From positions 62,001-126,000 of the forward strand of contig JAGNIU010000005.1 in the NCBI GenBank assembly GCA_018000995.1: a stretch of 64,000 bases of DNA, in the 5' to 3' direction. Positions 42,423 through 50,566 of the stretch are shown here, piece after piece. The stretch's first letter is position 1, and each line of letters begins with the position of its first letter. This DNA is from Bacteroidia bacterium (GTDB lineage: Bacteria; Bacteroidota; Bacteroidia; B-17B0; Aurantibacillaceae). Below the pieces are notes generated by a model that did not search any database, was not told the DNA's origin, and saw nothing but the letters and a program-made list of their open reading frames with translations. Both the position numbers and the translations under genes were made by a program.

Positions 42423-43301
42423 CTACTTTGGTTGCTCTTTAGGTTGATCGAATTTAACATCACAACCAGGTAACATGGCTTTCACTTCATCAATATATTC
42501 CTTTGAGAATGCACAACCTCTAACATCCAACAAAGCGAGGTTTTCCATTTGTGAAATAGTAACAGGTAACTTGGTAATTTTGGTGTTACGAATAGATAAT
42601 AAACGTAAATTCTTAGCCAAATAAATAGTGTTTGGTAAAGAAGAAATTGGATTGTCTTCCAAAATCATAACTTCCAAATTAGGCAAGCGTTCAAAGTGAG
42701 TTGTTAAAGAATAGGTATTGGTTTTTGATAAGTACAAAAATTTAAGGGAAGACACTCTGAAAATTTGTCGGGGAAAACTATCCATAATACAGTTTTCAAT
42801 CTGAATATCCTGTAATGATTTTATATAACGCAAGGTAGTTGGTAATTTCAAAGTATCGTCTGTATCGGTAAACTTTATGGTTTTAAGTTTTGATAAGTAT
42901 GCTATGGCAGCGGGAATGCTATCAATTTTAGTATGACTTAATTCGATATGATTAAGGTTATACATTTTTTTAATGTCTTCAGGAAAAGAAGTAAAAGGAT
43001 TATTATAACTGGCGATGTAAACCAGATTAAATAAATCATTAAAGTTTTTTGGGAACTCAGTTACCTCGTTGCCGCTTAATTTTAAAACCTGTAAATCTTT
43101 TAGCTTACTTAATTTCTGATAATCTTTCGGGTCGAGTTTTTTATAACTCAAATCCATTTTATAAACCCCTGCCCCAACAGCTAAAGCTTCTTTTAAATCA
43201 ACATAAACACGACTTCCCATGGGACCATATTTTTCAAATTCTTTTTGTGCGGAAAGAGAAGTTGAAAGAAGAGCTAGAGCTATGATTAGTTTTTTCAGAA
43301 T
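42423..43301 (-). CDS. Leucine-rich repeat protein with signal peptide, non-canonical start (ATT or CTG)
   Basis: The first ATG in frame (43220) begins inside the mature protein. Upstream the same frame encodes a clear signal peptide, LKKLIIALALLSTSLSAQKE, preceded by ATT (43301) and CTG (43298) but no ATG, GTG or TTG before the in-frame TAA. With ATT as start the product has 292 residues. The body holds about eight 23-residue leucine-rich repeats (LKDLQVLKLSGNEVTEFPKN, YNLNHIELSHTKIDSIPAAI, LRLLSIRNTKITKLPVTI) ending MLPGCDVKF. Such repeats bind protein partners. Either the gene starts at a rare codon or the start codon has been lost recently. Confidence 0.72.
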   Translation of the reverse strand: MLKKLIIALALLSTSLSAQKEFEKYGPMGSRVYVDLKEALAVGAGVYKMDLSYKKLDPKDYQKLSKLKDLQVLKLSGNEVTEFPKNFNDLFNLVYIASYNNPFTSFPEDIKKMYNLNHIELSHTKIDSIPAAIAYLSKLKTIKFTDTDDTLKLPTTLRYIKSLQDIQIENCIMDSFPRQIFRVSSLKFLYLSKTNTYSLTTHFERLPNLEVMILEDNPISSLPNTIYLAKNLRLLSIRNTKITKLPVTISQMENLALLDVRGCAFSKEYIDEVKAMLPGCDVKFDQPKEQPK

Positions 43302-43457
43302 TATAAATTTAATACATTAAAAATAATTCATTAATTATAAAGAATGGAGCTTTCTGTTTTTTATAATAAAGTAGTTTTCAACATCTAAGGACGCTAAATC
43401 CATTACAAAAGGCGAAATCGAATTTTAATACTATATTTAAAGCTCAAAATTAAAGAG

Positions 43458-44531
43458 ATGAAAAAATATTTACTTGTATTGTTTGCAACACTATGCGGCG
43501 TAAGTTTCGCTCAAAGTCCAATTACATTATCAAATTCAAACATGCCGGGCAGTGGGGATACATTACGCTACAGCAATGTTCAATTAAGCACAATTGGTAA
43601 CTATACGCAAACAGGAATTAATTACAATTGGAATTTTTCTTCTGTTATTATTACCAGTCAGGGTCGCCGCGATTACAAATCTGCATTTAGTACACCTTAT
43701 GCTTTTTTCTTTATTGGCTTTAATGAGTATGGCGAAAAAGTAAATGATACCATAAATCTTGGTCTTATAACTTTAACTGACGTATATAATTTTTATAAAA
43801 AATCAACTTCACCAAACGCTTATTTAGTGGATGGTTTAGGAATGAAGATAAGTGCTATTCCCGTACCTTCATATTATTCTGATAAGGACGAGTTGTATAT
43901 GTTTCCTATGACTTATCCTAAATACGACAGCACTACATTTAAATTTTCAACGCCAACTACAACATTATTGCCTCTTACTTATTCAAAGAAAGGATACAGA
44001 GTAACAGTAGTTGACGGTTGGGGAAATATTACAACTCCTTATGGTACCGCTCCTTGTTTAAGGGTTGTAACCACACAATACTCTCAGGATACTATTAAAA
44101 ACTCATTACTACCTTTTCCGATTGGCTTTCCAAACAATCAAAGAAGTTATCAATGGCTAACAACAACTTCAAAAATTCCATATTTAGAGGTGAATGGTAG
44201 TTTAATAGGCAACAATTTTACACCAACGCAAATACGTTTCAGAGACAATTACAGAAACTTAACAGGCGTAAATACGGTGGGAGAAGAAGAAGAATTAGTT
44301 ACTGTTTACCCAAATCCGGTTAATGATAAATTGTTTTTGAATTTTAAGAAGGACGCAAAATATTCAGTTCAGATTTTTGATATGAATGGAAAATTGGTTG
44401 CGGATTATTCGGTTGAGCAAATGAAAAACAACAAGCAGTATTTATCAGTAGAAAATTTAGCTCAAGGCTTATACACCGTAAAGATTTTAGAAAACGATAA
44501 GCCAAACGTTATCAAATTCGTGAAGCAATAA
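43458..44531 (+). CDS. Secreted protein with T9SS type A sorting domain
   Basis: A protein of 357 residues with signal peptide MKKYLLVLFATLCGVSFAQ. The region 20-280 begins SPITLSNSNMPGSGDTLRYS and contains DGWGNITTPYGTAPCLRVVT, a pattern found in many Bacteroidota secreted proteins of unknown function. The sorting domain is VYPNPVNDKLFLNF, IFDMNGKLVADYSV, LAQGLYTVKILEN and a final VIKFVKQ. Its stop codon abuts the stop of the convergent HMG-CoA lyase gene with no base between them (TAATTA at 44529-44534). Confidence 0.84.
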   Translation: MKKYLLVLFATLCGVSFAQSPITLSNSNMPGSGDTLRYSNVQLSTIGNYTQTGINYNWNFSSVIITSQGRRDYKSAFSTPYAFFFIGFNEYGEKVNDTINLGLITLTDVYNFYKKSTSPNAYLVDGLGMKISAIPVPSYYSDKDELYMFPMTYPKYDSTTFKFSTPTTTLLPLTYSKKGYRVTVVDGWGNITTPYGTAPCLRVVTTQYSQDTIKNSLLPFPIGFPNNQRSYQWLTTTSKIPYLEVNGSLIGNNFTPTQIRFRDNYRNLTGVNTVGEEEELVTVYPNPVNDKLFLNFKKDAKYSVQIFDMNGKLVADYSVEQMKNNKQYLSVENLAQGLYTVKILENDKPNVIKFVKQ

Positions 44532-45386
44532 TTAGTGATAATTATTAAACACCTTCCAGCTTAGTTCGTACGATTTTAATAATTCAGTAGTGTTTAAATT
44601 AAGCGCTATTGAATTGTTATTAGCATACAGTTCTAAATCTTCTGTTGCCATGTTACCCGTTAAATCATCTGCTGCCATTGGACAACCACCGAAACCGTGA
44701 ACCGCGACATCAAAACTACGACAACCACTTTTGTAGGCGGCTTCAATTTTCTCCATAGCTTTTGCTTTGGTGCTGTGTAAATGTGCGCCTATTTGTACGT
44801 TTTTAAATTCAGGAATTAAATTTGAGAATAAATACGTAATATTTTCGGGCGTAGAACAACCGATTGTATCGGCAAGAGCAATAATTTTTATTCCCATCTC
44901 CGATAACTTTTTGGTCCAATTAATAACAATATCCGAATTCCAAACATCATTATATGGATTTCCGAATGCCATCGAAATATAAACTACCATTTCTTTTTTA
45001 TGTTGAATGCAAAGGTTTTGAATTTCTTCAACACGAATTAAAGATTCAGCAATCGAAGAATTTGTATTGCGTTGCTGAAAGGTTTCTGAAATCGAGAACG
45101 GAAAACCTAAATAGTTTATTTCTTCAAACTTACAAGCATCTTCAGCACCGCGAGTGTTAGCGATAATGGCTAATAATTTTGAATTGGTTTTTGATAAATC
45201 TAATTTCTTTAATACTTCAGCTGTATCCTGTAATTGAGGAATTGCTTTTGGTGAAACAAAACTTCCAAAATCAATAGTATCAAAACCAACTTTCAATAAT
45301 TGATTTAAATACTCCGCCTTTAAATCGGTTGGTATAAATTGTTTTATGCCTTGCATGGCATCGCGTGGACATTCAGTAATTCTCAT
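44532..45386 (-). CDS. Hydroxymethylglutaryl-CoA lyase
   Basis: A TIM-barrel enzyme of 284 residues that splits HMG-CoA into acetyl-CoA and acetoacetate at the end of leucine degradation. [12 protein letters not shown] holds the catalytic R8 and D9; AHLHST holds the metal ligands H202 and H204; [15 protein letters not shown] holds C235 of the mobile catalytic loop; [11 protein letters not shown] is the last signature. ISMAFGNPY and [10 protein letters not shown] also match. It overlaps pyrD by 4 nt (ATGA), an unusual pairing of leucine catabolism with pyrimidine synthesis. Related aldolase-type lyases share the fold, but the CP(M)A loop favours HMG-CoA lyase. Confidence 0.9.
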   Translation of the reverse strand: MRITECPRDAMQGIKQFIPTDLKAEYLNQLLKVGFDTIDFGSFVSPKAIPQLQDTAEVLKKLDLSKTNSKLLAIIANTRGAEDACKFEEINYLGFPFSISETFQQRNTNSSIAESLIRVEEIQNLCIQHKKEMVVYISMAFGNPYNDVWNSDIVINWTKKLSEMGIKIIALADTIGCSTPENITYLFSNLIPEFKNVQIGAHLHSTKAKAMEKIEAAYKSGCRSFDVAVHGFGGCPMAADDLTGNMATEDLELYANNNSIALNLNTTELLKSYELSWKVFNNYH

Positions 45387-46426
45387 TTCAAAATATTTTG
45401 AGCAACGAGTGCTTTATTAATTCTTTTAATTAAACCCGGACCTTCATAAATAAATCCTGTGTACAGTTGGATAAGATCAGCTCCTGCATTTATTTTTTCG
45501 ATGGCATCTTCAGCGCTGTGAATCCCTCCTACTCCAATTACAGGAAACGCGTTATTCGATTTTTGTTTTAAATATTTTATGACTTCGGTGCTGCGTTTCG
45601 TTAAAGGTTTTCCACTTAAACCACCCATTCCAATCTTTTCAATTTCTTCTTTAGAATAATTTAATCCTTCCCTGCTAATAGTTGTATTAGTAGCAATAAC
45701 ACCTTCAATTTTTGTAGTCTTTACAATATCAATGATATCATCCAACTGCGAATCGGTTAAATCAGGTGCAATTTTTAAAAGTATCGGTTTTGGATTTGCT
45801 TTCGCGTGATTTAATTCCTGTAAGCGATTTAATAATTTAGTGAGAGGTTCTTTTTCTTGGAGATCTCTTAGTCCGGGTGTATTTGGAGAACTCACATTCA
45901 CCACAAAATAATCAACCACATCAAACAACTCGTTAAAGTTGATTTCGTAATCTTTGGTCGCATCTTCGTTAGCGGTTACTTTATTCTTGCCAATGTTTCC
46001 ACCAATAATAACCGATTTATCTTTCCGGTTTTTTAATCTGATGGTCGCTGCTTTTACCCCTTCATTATTAAACCCCATTCTATTAATAAGGGCGTCGTTT
46101 TTAGGGAGGCGGAACGAACGGGGTTTATCGTTGCCCGGTTGTGCTAAAGGGGTAACTGTCCCAATTTCAACAAAACCAAAGCCCATATTCCCGAATTCAT
46201 TGAACAATTTGGCGTCCTTATCCATACCAGCCGCCAAACCAACGGGGTTCTTAAAACGGAGTCCGAATAGCGTTTTTTCGAGTTTTGGGTGTTCAAAACC
46301 ATAAATTATCTTCAAAATGGGGGCAATTCCCGGTATTTTATGCAAGAATTTGATTAAAGAGAAGGTGAAGTGATGGGCTTTCTCGGGGGCCATTAAAAAA
46401 AGAAAGCTTTTTATAATTTTATACAT
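45383..46426 (-). CDS. pyrD: Dihydroorotate dehydrogenase (quinone), class 2
   Basis: A membrane-associated FMN enzyme of 347 residues in pyrimidine synthesis that passes electrons to quinone. The amphipathic N-terminus ([20 protein letters not shown]) is the class 2 membrane anchor. Further signatures are [60 protein letters not shown], the catalytic Ser in [10 protein letters not shown] (S180), KIAPDLTD and [12 protein letters not shown]. All expected parts are present. Confidence 0.96.
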   Translation of the reverse strand: MYKIIKSFLFLMAPEKAHHFTFSLIKFLHKIPGIAPILKIIYGFEHPKLEKTLFGLRFKNPVGLAAGMDKDAKLFNEFGNMGFGFVEIGTVTPLAQPGNDKPRSFRLPKNDALINRMGFNNEGVKAATIRLKNRKDKSVIIGGNIGKNKVTANEDATKDYEINFNELFDVVDYFVVNVSSPNTPGLRDLQEKEPLTKLLNRLQELNHAKANPKPILLKIAPDLTDSQLDDIIDIVKTTKIEGVIATNTTISREGLNYSKEEIEKIGMGGLSGKPLTKRSTEVIKYLKQKSNNAFPVIGVGGIHSAEDAIEKINAGADLIQLYTGFIYEGPGLIKRINKALVAQNILK

Positions 46427-46509
46427 ACTCTACAAAAGTAACTTTTACGGGCTAAGAACCTCACCCTCACTGTTCAAATGTTGAAAAAAAAAGACAGATT
46501 TTAAGGTTT

Positions 46510-46542
46510 TTTGTAATTTATTTCAAAATATATATATCTTTG
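46510..46542 (+). promoter_or_regulatory. Strong Bacteroidota promoter of the small lipoprotein gene
   Basis: TTTG at 46510-46513, a 21-nt spacer and TATCTTTG at 46535-46542 match both elements of the flavobacterial consensus. The leader to the ATG at 46579 is about 30 nt. Confidence 0.78.
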
Positions 46543-46578
46543 CCCCCAAATTAAACTTAAACAAAAAAAACTCAACAA

Positions 46579-46845
46579 ATGAAAAAAGTATTATCAATCG
46601 TAGCTGTTGCCGCTTTAACAGCGTCTTTCGTAGCTTGCGGACCATCAAAAGAAGAAATTGAAGCAACTGAAAAGCACAAAGCTGATTCAATCGCTGCAAT
46701 AGAAAAACAAAAAACTGATTCTATTGCTGCTGCTGAAGCTGCTGCTGCTGAAGCTGCTGCTATCGCTGAAAAAGCTAAAGCTGATTCAACTGCAATGGCT
46801 GATTCATTAGCTGCTGCTGCTGCAAAAGGTGGAAAAAAGAAATAA
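46579..46845 (+). CDS. Small Ala/Lys-rich helical lipoprotein (11-residue repeats)
   Basis: A protein of 88 residues. Signal peptide with lipobox ASFVAC (C20) and Gly at +2, then an almost pure helix of 11-residue units: KHKADSIAAIE, KQKTDSIAAAE, AAAAEAAAIAE, KAKADSTAMAD, ending SLAAAAAKGGKKK. Length, lipid anchor, helical repeat and Lys-rich C-terminus recall Braun's lipoprotein, although the sequence is not homologous and the covalent link to peptidoglycan is unproven. The strong promoter and terminator suggest abundant expression as a single gene. Confidence 0.8.
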   Translation: MKKVLSIVAVAALTASFVACGPSKEEIEATEKHKADSIAAIEKQKTDSIAAAEAAAAEAAAIAEKAKADSTAMADSLAAAAAKGGKKK

Positions 46846-46864
46846 TTTCTAACCCCTAGCATTT

Positions 46865-46897
46865 AAAAAACCCTGCAGTTTGTGCGGGGTTTTTTAT
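46865..46897 (+). terminator. Rho-independent terminator of the small lipoprotein gene
   Basis: AAACCCTGCA and TGCGGGGTTT pair over 10 bp (one T-G) around GTTTG, followed by TTTT. Inverted-repeat copy B begins where the T-run ends. Confidence 0.9.
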
Positions 46898-46993
46898 TTT
46901 TACCACGTAGGACTTTCCTGTAAAGATCATTATGGTAAAATTGGGGGTTATCATTTTATCACTCCATAATAGTAAAGTCCAACGTGGTAAAAA
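46897..46993. repeat. Copy B of the 97-bp terminal-inverted-repeat element
   Basis: The left end TTTTTACCACGTAGGACTTT (46897 onward) and right end AAAGTCCAACGTGGTAAAAA (to 46993) are complementary at 20 of 22 positions. The left end is identical to copy A over 22 bases; the interior is unrelated. The last A of the element is the first base of the DUF2752 ATG. Confidence 0.75.
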
Positions 46994-47298
46994 TGTTACA
47001 ATGGCTTCAAGATAACGCTCCCGGCTGCTTTTTTAAAAGTTTGTTTGGAATAGATTGTCCCGGTTGCGGTATGACCAGGGCTTTTTTCGCATTAATTAAG
47101 GGGAATATAATGGAATCTTTAGCCTATAATCCCGGCTTAATCCCCTTTCTCATTACCGCAACAGCCCTTTTGATTCAACTTAAATTAAAACATCCCAGAG
47201 GTGGTTTTATTATTATGTGGATGTTTATTATCACCACCATTATTACCGTAATAAATTTCTCTGTAAAGCAATATATGGGGATTTCATTACCCGCTTAA
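46993..47298 (+). CDS. DUF2752 domain-containing membrane protein
   Basis: A protein of 101 residues. FGIDCPGCGMTRAFFALIKG is the DUF2752 signature, followed by YNPGLIPFLITATALLIQLK and a second membrane helix MWMFIITTIITVINFSV. The CPxCGMTR cysteines suggest metal or redox chemistry in the membrane, but no function is established. An in-frame GTG at 46984 lies inside the repeat element; ATG 46993 is preferred. The gene's upstream region consists entirely of repeat copy B, so its promoter must lie inside the repeat or transcription must read through the preceding terminator. Stop codon interlocks with the convergent flippase gene. Confidence 0.85.
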   Translation: MLQWLQDNAPGCFFKSLFGIDCPGCGMTRAFFALIKGNIMESLAYNPGLIPFLITATALLIQLKLKHPRGGFIIMWMFIITTIITVINFSVKQYMGISLPA

Positions 47299-48530
47299 AA
47301 AGCCTGTTTTATATTTTGGACGTCGGCCTTAAAATTGAAGAATTGATAAAGGCTCAATTTGTTTTTCACAACAAATCCAAAAAACAATCCTAAAGAAGAA
47401 ATAAAATACCCAACATTAGCGGCCATTGCAGCGCCTATTAAATTATACTTATCAATTAAAAATGGAGCTAGACAAATTGAGCAAAGGAAACCCATAAAAT
47501 TACAACCGGCAATAAATCTCAATTTTCCTAAGCCGCTAAAATAATGGCTTATGACAGTAGAAAAACTAATACATAAAATCCCCGGAGAAAGGTATAGCAT
47601 GATGCGCTTGGTTTCAGAAAAATCTTTTCCCAATAAATAAGTAAACAACTCGAGCGGAATAAACCATAACACCAAAATAGCCAAACAACTTAAGGCAAAT
47701 GCAATTTTAGCGAGTGTAATGGTAATCGCTCTGTTAAAAACAGTATCACCGGTATTCGAAATTTTGGATAAGATGATTGGCGTTATCCCCGACGATACAA
47801 TCCAAACGGATTCGATTAAAGATGAAGCCGCCGAATATAATCCCACCAATGCGCTAGAGCCGAAAAAATACCAGCTAAATCTGTTAACCATAACGTGGAA
47901 ATAACCGGCTAGTTGACAAAAAATACCATTTTCGAAAATGGAATTTAGTGAGAATTCGGTTTTACTTTTATCGGCCACAATATATTTAAACACTGTAATC
48001 GACGAAATAATAAAAGAAACAGTAAACGAAATATACAATGGAATTACATATGCTTTAAATGTAAAATCGTTCATGTATAAGGTGTAGAAAAGAATTCCGC
48101 ACACCAATAAAAACGGTTGTAATATGCTTAGGAAATTATAAAGCTTCACGTTTTCTTTAGCTAAAATAATTACCATGTTAAACGTATTTAAAATAACCAA
48201 AACCGAAAGAAAAAACATATCCCATTCATAACCGGGAATCTCTTTATTTAAAATAAAAAAAATAAGGTTCGAAACTGAAGTCGCTAAAATAGTCCAAACC
48301 ACCCCGTTCATCACCAGCTTTTTTAAGTTAAATTTTGGAACAAAGTACACGAGTGAATAACCGGTATATATTTCGTTTATGATTTGGATATTAGCAATAT
48401 TGAGAACAAATAAACTAATCTCACCGCGGGTAGTAACGCCCAGGTATTTAGCCGAAACTATTAGAATAACAAAGTTAATAGCCGCCACAAAGCCTTTGGT
48501 GAAAAGTGTTTGTATGATGTTTTTAATCAT
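47295..48530 (-). CDS. Polysaccharide flippase (MOP superfamily, Wzx-like)
   Basis: A protein of 411 residues with twelve or so hydrophobic segments. KGFVAAINFVILIVSAKYLG, TTRGEISLFVLNIANIQIIN, SALVGLYSAASSLIESVWIV and YLSPGILCISFSTVISHYFS follow the pattern of Polysacc_synt/MOP flippases, which move lipid-linked sugar intermediates across the inner membrane. No glycosyltransferase genes are directly adjacent, so the transported glycan is unknown. Its stop interlocks with the DUF2752 stop in a TTAA at 47295-47298. Confidence 0.85.
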   Translation of the reverse strand: MIKNIIQTLFTKGFVAAINFVILIVSAKYLGVTTRGEISLFVLNIANIQIINEIYTGYSLVYFVPKFNLKKLVMNGVVWTILATSVSNLIFFILNKEIPGYEWDMFFLSVLVILNTFNMVIILAKENVKLYNFLSILQPFLLVCGILFYTLYMNDFTFKAYVIPLYISFTVSFIISSITVFKYIVADKSKTEFSLNSIFENGIFCQLAGYFHVMVNRFSWYFFGSSALVGLYSAASSLIESVWIVSSGITPIILSKISNTGDTVFNRAITITLAKIAFALSCLAILVLWFIPLELFTYLLGKDFSETKRIMLYLSPGILCISFSTVISHYFSGLGKLRFIAGCNFMGFLCSICLAPFLIDKYNLIGAAMAANVGYFISSLGLFFGFVVKNKLSLYQFFNFKADVQNIKQAF

Positions 48531-48607
48531 TAAGGCCGTTTGTGAGGGTTAAAAATACATTATAAAACGGATTTTTAAATAATATATTACTTAAAGTAAA
48601 AATTTAT

Positions 48608-48615
48608 TACATTTG
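48608..48615 (+). promoter_or_regulatory. Bacteroidota -7 box of tRNA-His
   Basis: TACATTTG matches TAnnTTTG and ends 12 nt before the tRNA-His 5' end, almost the same spacing as at tRNA-Ser. Confidence 0.65.
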
Positions 48616-48627
48616 CAGTCCTAAAAT

Positions 48628-48702
48628 GGTAGATGTAGCTCAGTTGGTTAGAGCATCGGTTTGTGGTACCGAGGGTCGTGGGTTCGAATCCCATCATTTA
48701 CC
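48628..48702 (+). tRNA. tRNA-His(GTG)
   Basis: Acceptor GTAGATG pairs with CATTTAC; the extra G at 48628 faces C48702, the G-1:C73 pair that marks tRNA-His. The anticodon stem TCGGT/ACCGA encloses TTGTGGT with anticodon GTG at 48663-48665. The D arm (AGCTCAGTTGGTTAGAGC) and T arm (GTGGGTTCGAATCCCAT) are standard. No CCA is encoded. Confidence 0.96.
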
Positions 48703-48712
48703 CTTCTAACAG

Positions 48713-48740
48713 AAAAGCCCTGCAAATGCGGGGCTTTTTT
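48713..48740 (+). terminator. Rho-independent terminator of tRNA-His
   Basis: AAAAGCCCTGCA and TGCGGGGCTTTT pair (one T-G) around AA, with a T-run. The hairpin lies 10 nt past the tRNA. Confidence 0.9.
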
Positions 48741-48761
48741 AGTTTTAATAACGCTTTTATT

Positions 48762-49424
48762 CTAATGACAAGCTTCCCTTAAAAATTCTAAAAACGGATA
48801 CATTGCCTTAAAGCCATTCGCTGTAAATTTTTCGAAGTCTTTAGATTTGAAATTCTTCTCGCTAATCTTATGGTAAACGATAAAACTTTTTAGCTTCAAA
48901 TACTCCAAATATTTAGCATCCTTATCAAATCCTTTTGGAGCCGTTTTCAGTTTATCTTCATCAGATAAATCATCAAAATAGGTTTGAAATGCTTTCGATT
49001 TCATAAGCTTCATAAGCTTATCCCCATTATAATCCACTTCCTGTCGTATTGCCTGCAATTGTTCAGGTTCAGGATGCCAATTACCACCCGCTAAAAACAT
49101 ATTGCCGGGTTCAAAGTGAAAGTAATATCCGGCATCGCTCGACTTTTTACCACCCGGACTAAAATACGCCCCAAAATGAGATTTGTAAGGGGTTTTATCT
49201 TTGCTAAAACGAACGTCTTTGTAAATTCTGAAAACACAATTTTTTGCTTGTAAATCGGCGCCAATTTTTTTATCGAATTTATTTATAGCTACTATTAAGT
49301 GCTGAACAAACACTTCAAACTCAGCTTTCGCTTCAAGATACTTTGGCTTATTTTTCTCGAACCAATCGCGGTTATTATTGTTTTTTATTGCTTTTAAAAA
49401 GCTAATTGATTTTTCGAAGGGCAT
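48762..49424 (-). CDS. DUF2461 (TIGR02453) family protein
   Basis: A protein of 220 residues with no signal peptide. The start (FLKAIKNNNNRDWFEKNKPKY, of which NNRDWFEKNK is the key motif), NCVFRIYKDVRFSKDKTPYK, SHFGAYFSPGG, YYFHFEPGNMFLAGGNW and PEQLQAIRQEVDYNG are the conserved blocks of the family, known in bacteria and fungi but without a defined biochemical activity. It follows the AI-2E transporter gene by 2 nt on the same strand. Confidence 0.9.
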   Translation of the reverse strand: MPFEKSISFLKAIKNNNNRDWFEKNKPKYLEAKAEFEVFVQHLIVAINKFDKKIGADLQAKNCVFRIYKDVRFSKDKTPYKSHFGAYFSPGGKKSSDAGYYFHFEPGNMFLAGGNWHPEPEQLQAIRQEVDYNGDKLMKLMKSKAFQTYFDDLSDEDKLKTAPKGFDKDAKYLEYLKLKSFIVYHKISEKNFKSKDFEKFTANGFKAMYPFLEFLREACH

Positions 49425-49426
49425 AT

Positions 49427-50527
49427 TTAATCTGTTATTTTCTCTGTTATTTTTCTAAAGAATTTAAATTGAGTTAAAAATTCTTTTGCGACAATTCTTA
49501 CCAATGTGTAAACAGGAATAGCAACAACCATTCCTCCTATTCCGGCTAAAGTTCCTGCCATTAATACCACCAAAAATATTTCGAGCGGATGTGCTTTAAC
49601 TGTATTTGAAAAAATATAGGGTTGAAAAAATAAAGCATCTAAAATATTAATACTCATTAAGGCAATAAATATTTTTGTTATCACATTTGAGATTTGATCG
49701 TACTGCCCTACTTCAATACAACCACTTACTCCTAAAAACAAAGCAAAACACAAAGTAATCATTGGTCCGATATAAGGCACTACATTAAACAAACCGGCAA
49801 CAAAACCAATTATTAAGGCGTTCTTTATTCCTAAAATCCACAAACTAGCGCCGGCTAAAACACCCACAATTAAAACGTCAATTATTAAACCAATAAAATA
49901 TTTACTCAGCATTTTTTTAGAAGTGGTTAAGATTTCCTTCACTTCACTTTCGATTTTTGGTGGCGTTAATAACAAAATGGTACGGCTAACCATGTACTCA
50001 TCTTTTAATAGGAAAAAAGTAATAAATAAAACACAAAATAAACCACCAATAAAACCACTTAGATAACTGATTAAGTTGTTTAATATAGCCGATACATTTC
50101 CGAAATTAAATACTGAGTTAAATTGTTCGTTTATGGTGGCTTTCATGGTTTCTTCAGTTCCTAACTGCGAAAACATATATTTAAACGAAGGATATTGATC
50201 TAAAATACCATGCAAAACATCGTAAAAATTAAGATCCGACATAAACGACACTTGCTGAATTAATGGTGGTAAAATAAGAATGAAAAAGAGATAAAATACA
50301 CTGAACATTATAATTAAAGTAGCTAAGGCTGCGATTCCACTGTTTATTCTTTTACCTCCAATTTTAAACTTTTGGATAACATTTGATAATGGATTACCAA
50401 TCAAGAACAAAACCAAAGAAATAACAAGGTAAATGAGCACCGAAGAAAATAACCAAGCACTTAAAATTACAGCAACTGCAATTAATATCGGAAATATGTA
50501 ATTTTTAGTTTTCAGAATGAGAAACAA
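49427..50527 (-). CDS. AI-2E family transporter
   Basis: A protein of 366 residues with seven to eight membrane helices. Signatures include VISLVLFLIGNPLSNVIQ, GLFCVLFITFFLLKDEYMV, IGLIIDVLIVGVLAGASLWI, VAGLFNVVPYIGPMITLCFA and PLEIFLVVLMAGTLAGIGGM. The family exports autoinducer-2 or exchanges cations in studied cases; the substrate here is unknown. The longest frame begins at a TTG (50527) that lies inside a TACATTTG promoter box, so translation may begin at the ATT at 50518 instead. The divergent GWxTD gene starts 39 nt away. Confidence 0.86.
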   Translation of the reverse strand: MFLILKTKNYIFPILIAVAVILSAWLFSSVLIYLVISLVLFLIGNPLSNVIQKFKIGGKRINSGIAALATLIIMFSVFYLFFILILPPLIQQVSFMSDLNFYDVLHGILDQYPSFKYMFSQLGTEETMKATINEQFNSVFNFGNVSAILNNLISYLSGFIGGLFCVLFITFFLLKDEYMVSRTILLLTPPKIESEVKEILTTSKKMLSKYFIGLIIDVLIVGVLAGASLWILGIKNALIIGFVAGLFNVVPYIGPMITLCFALFLGVSGCIEVGQYDQISNVITKIFIALMSINILDALFFQPYIFSNTVKAHPLEIFLVVLMAGTLAGIGGMVVAIPVYTLVRIVAKEFLTQFKFFRKITEKITD

Positions 50528-50532
50528 ATGTA
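50525..50532 (-). promoter_or_regulatory. Bacteroidota -7 box overlapping the AI-2E start region
   Basis: TACATTTG on the minus strand overlaps the TTG at 50527-50525 and lies 6 nt before an in-frame ATT (50518), the same spacing as at leaderless starts elsewhere in this window. Confidence 0.5.
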
Positions 50533-50566
50533 CTAAAAGTTTAACTTTATACTCAATTTACGCCAT

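Noticed and set aside
46572-46862. A 96-codon frame opposite the small lipoprotein gene
   Set aside because: Its Ala/Ser-rich content only reflects the complementary strand of the GCT-rich repeats.
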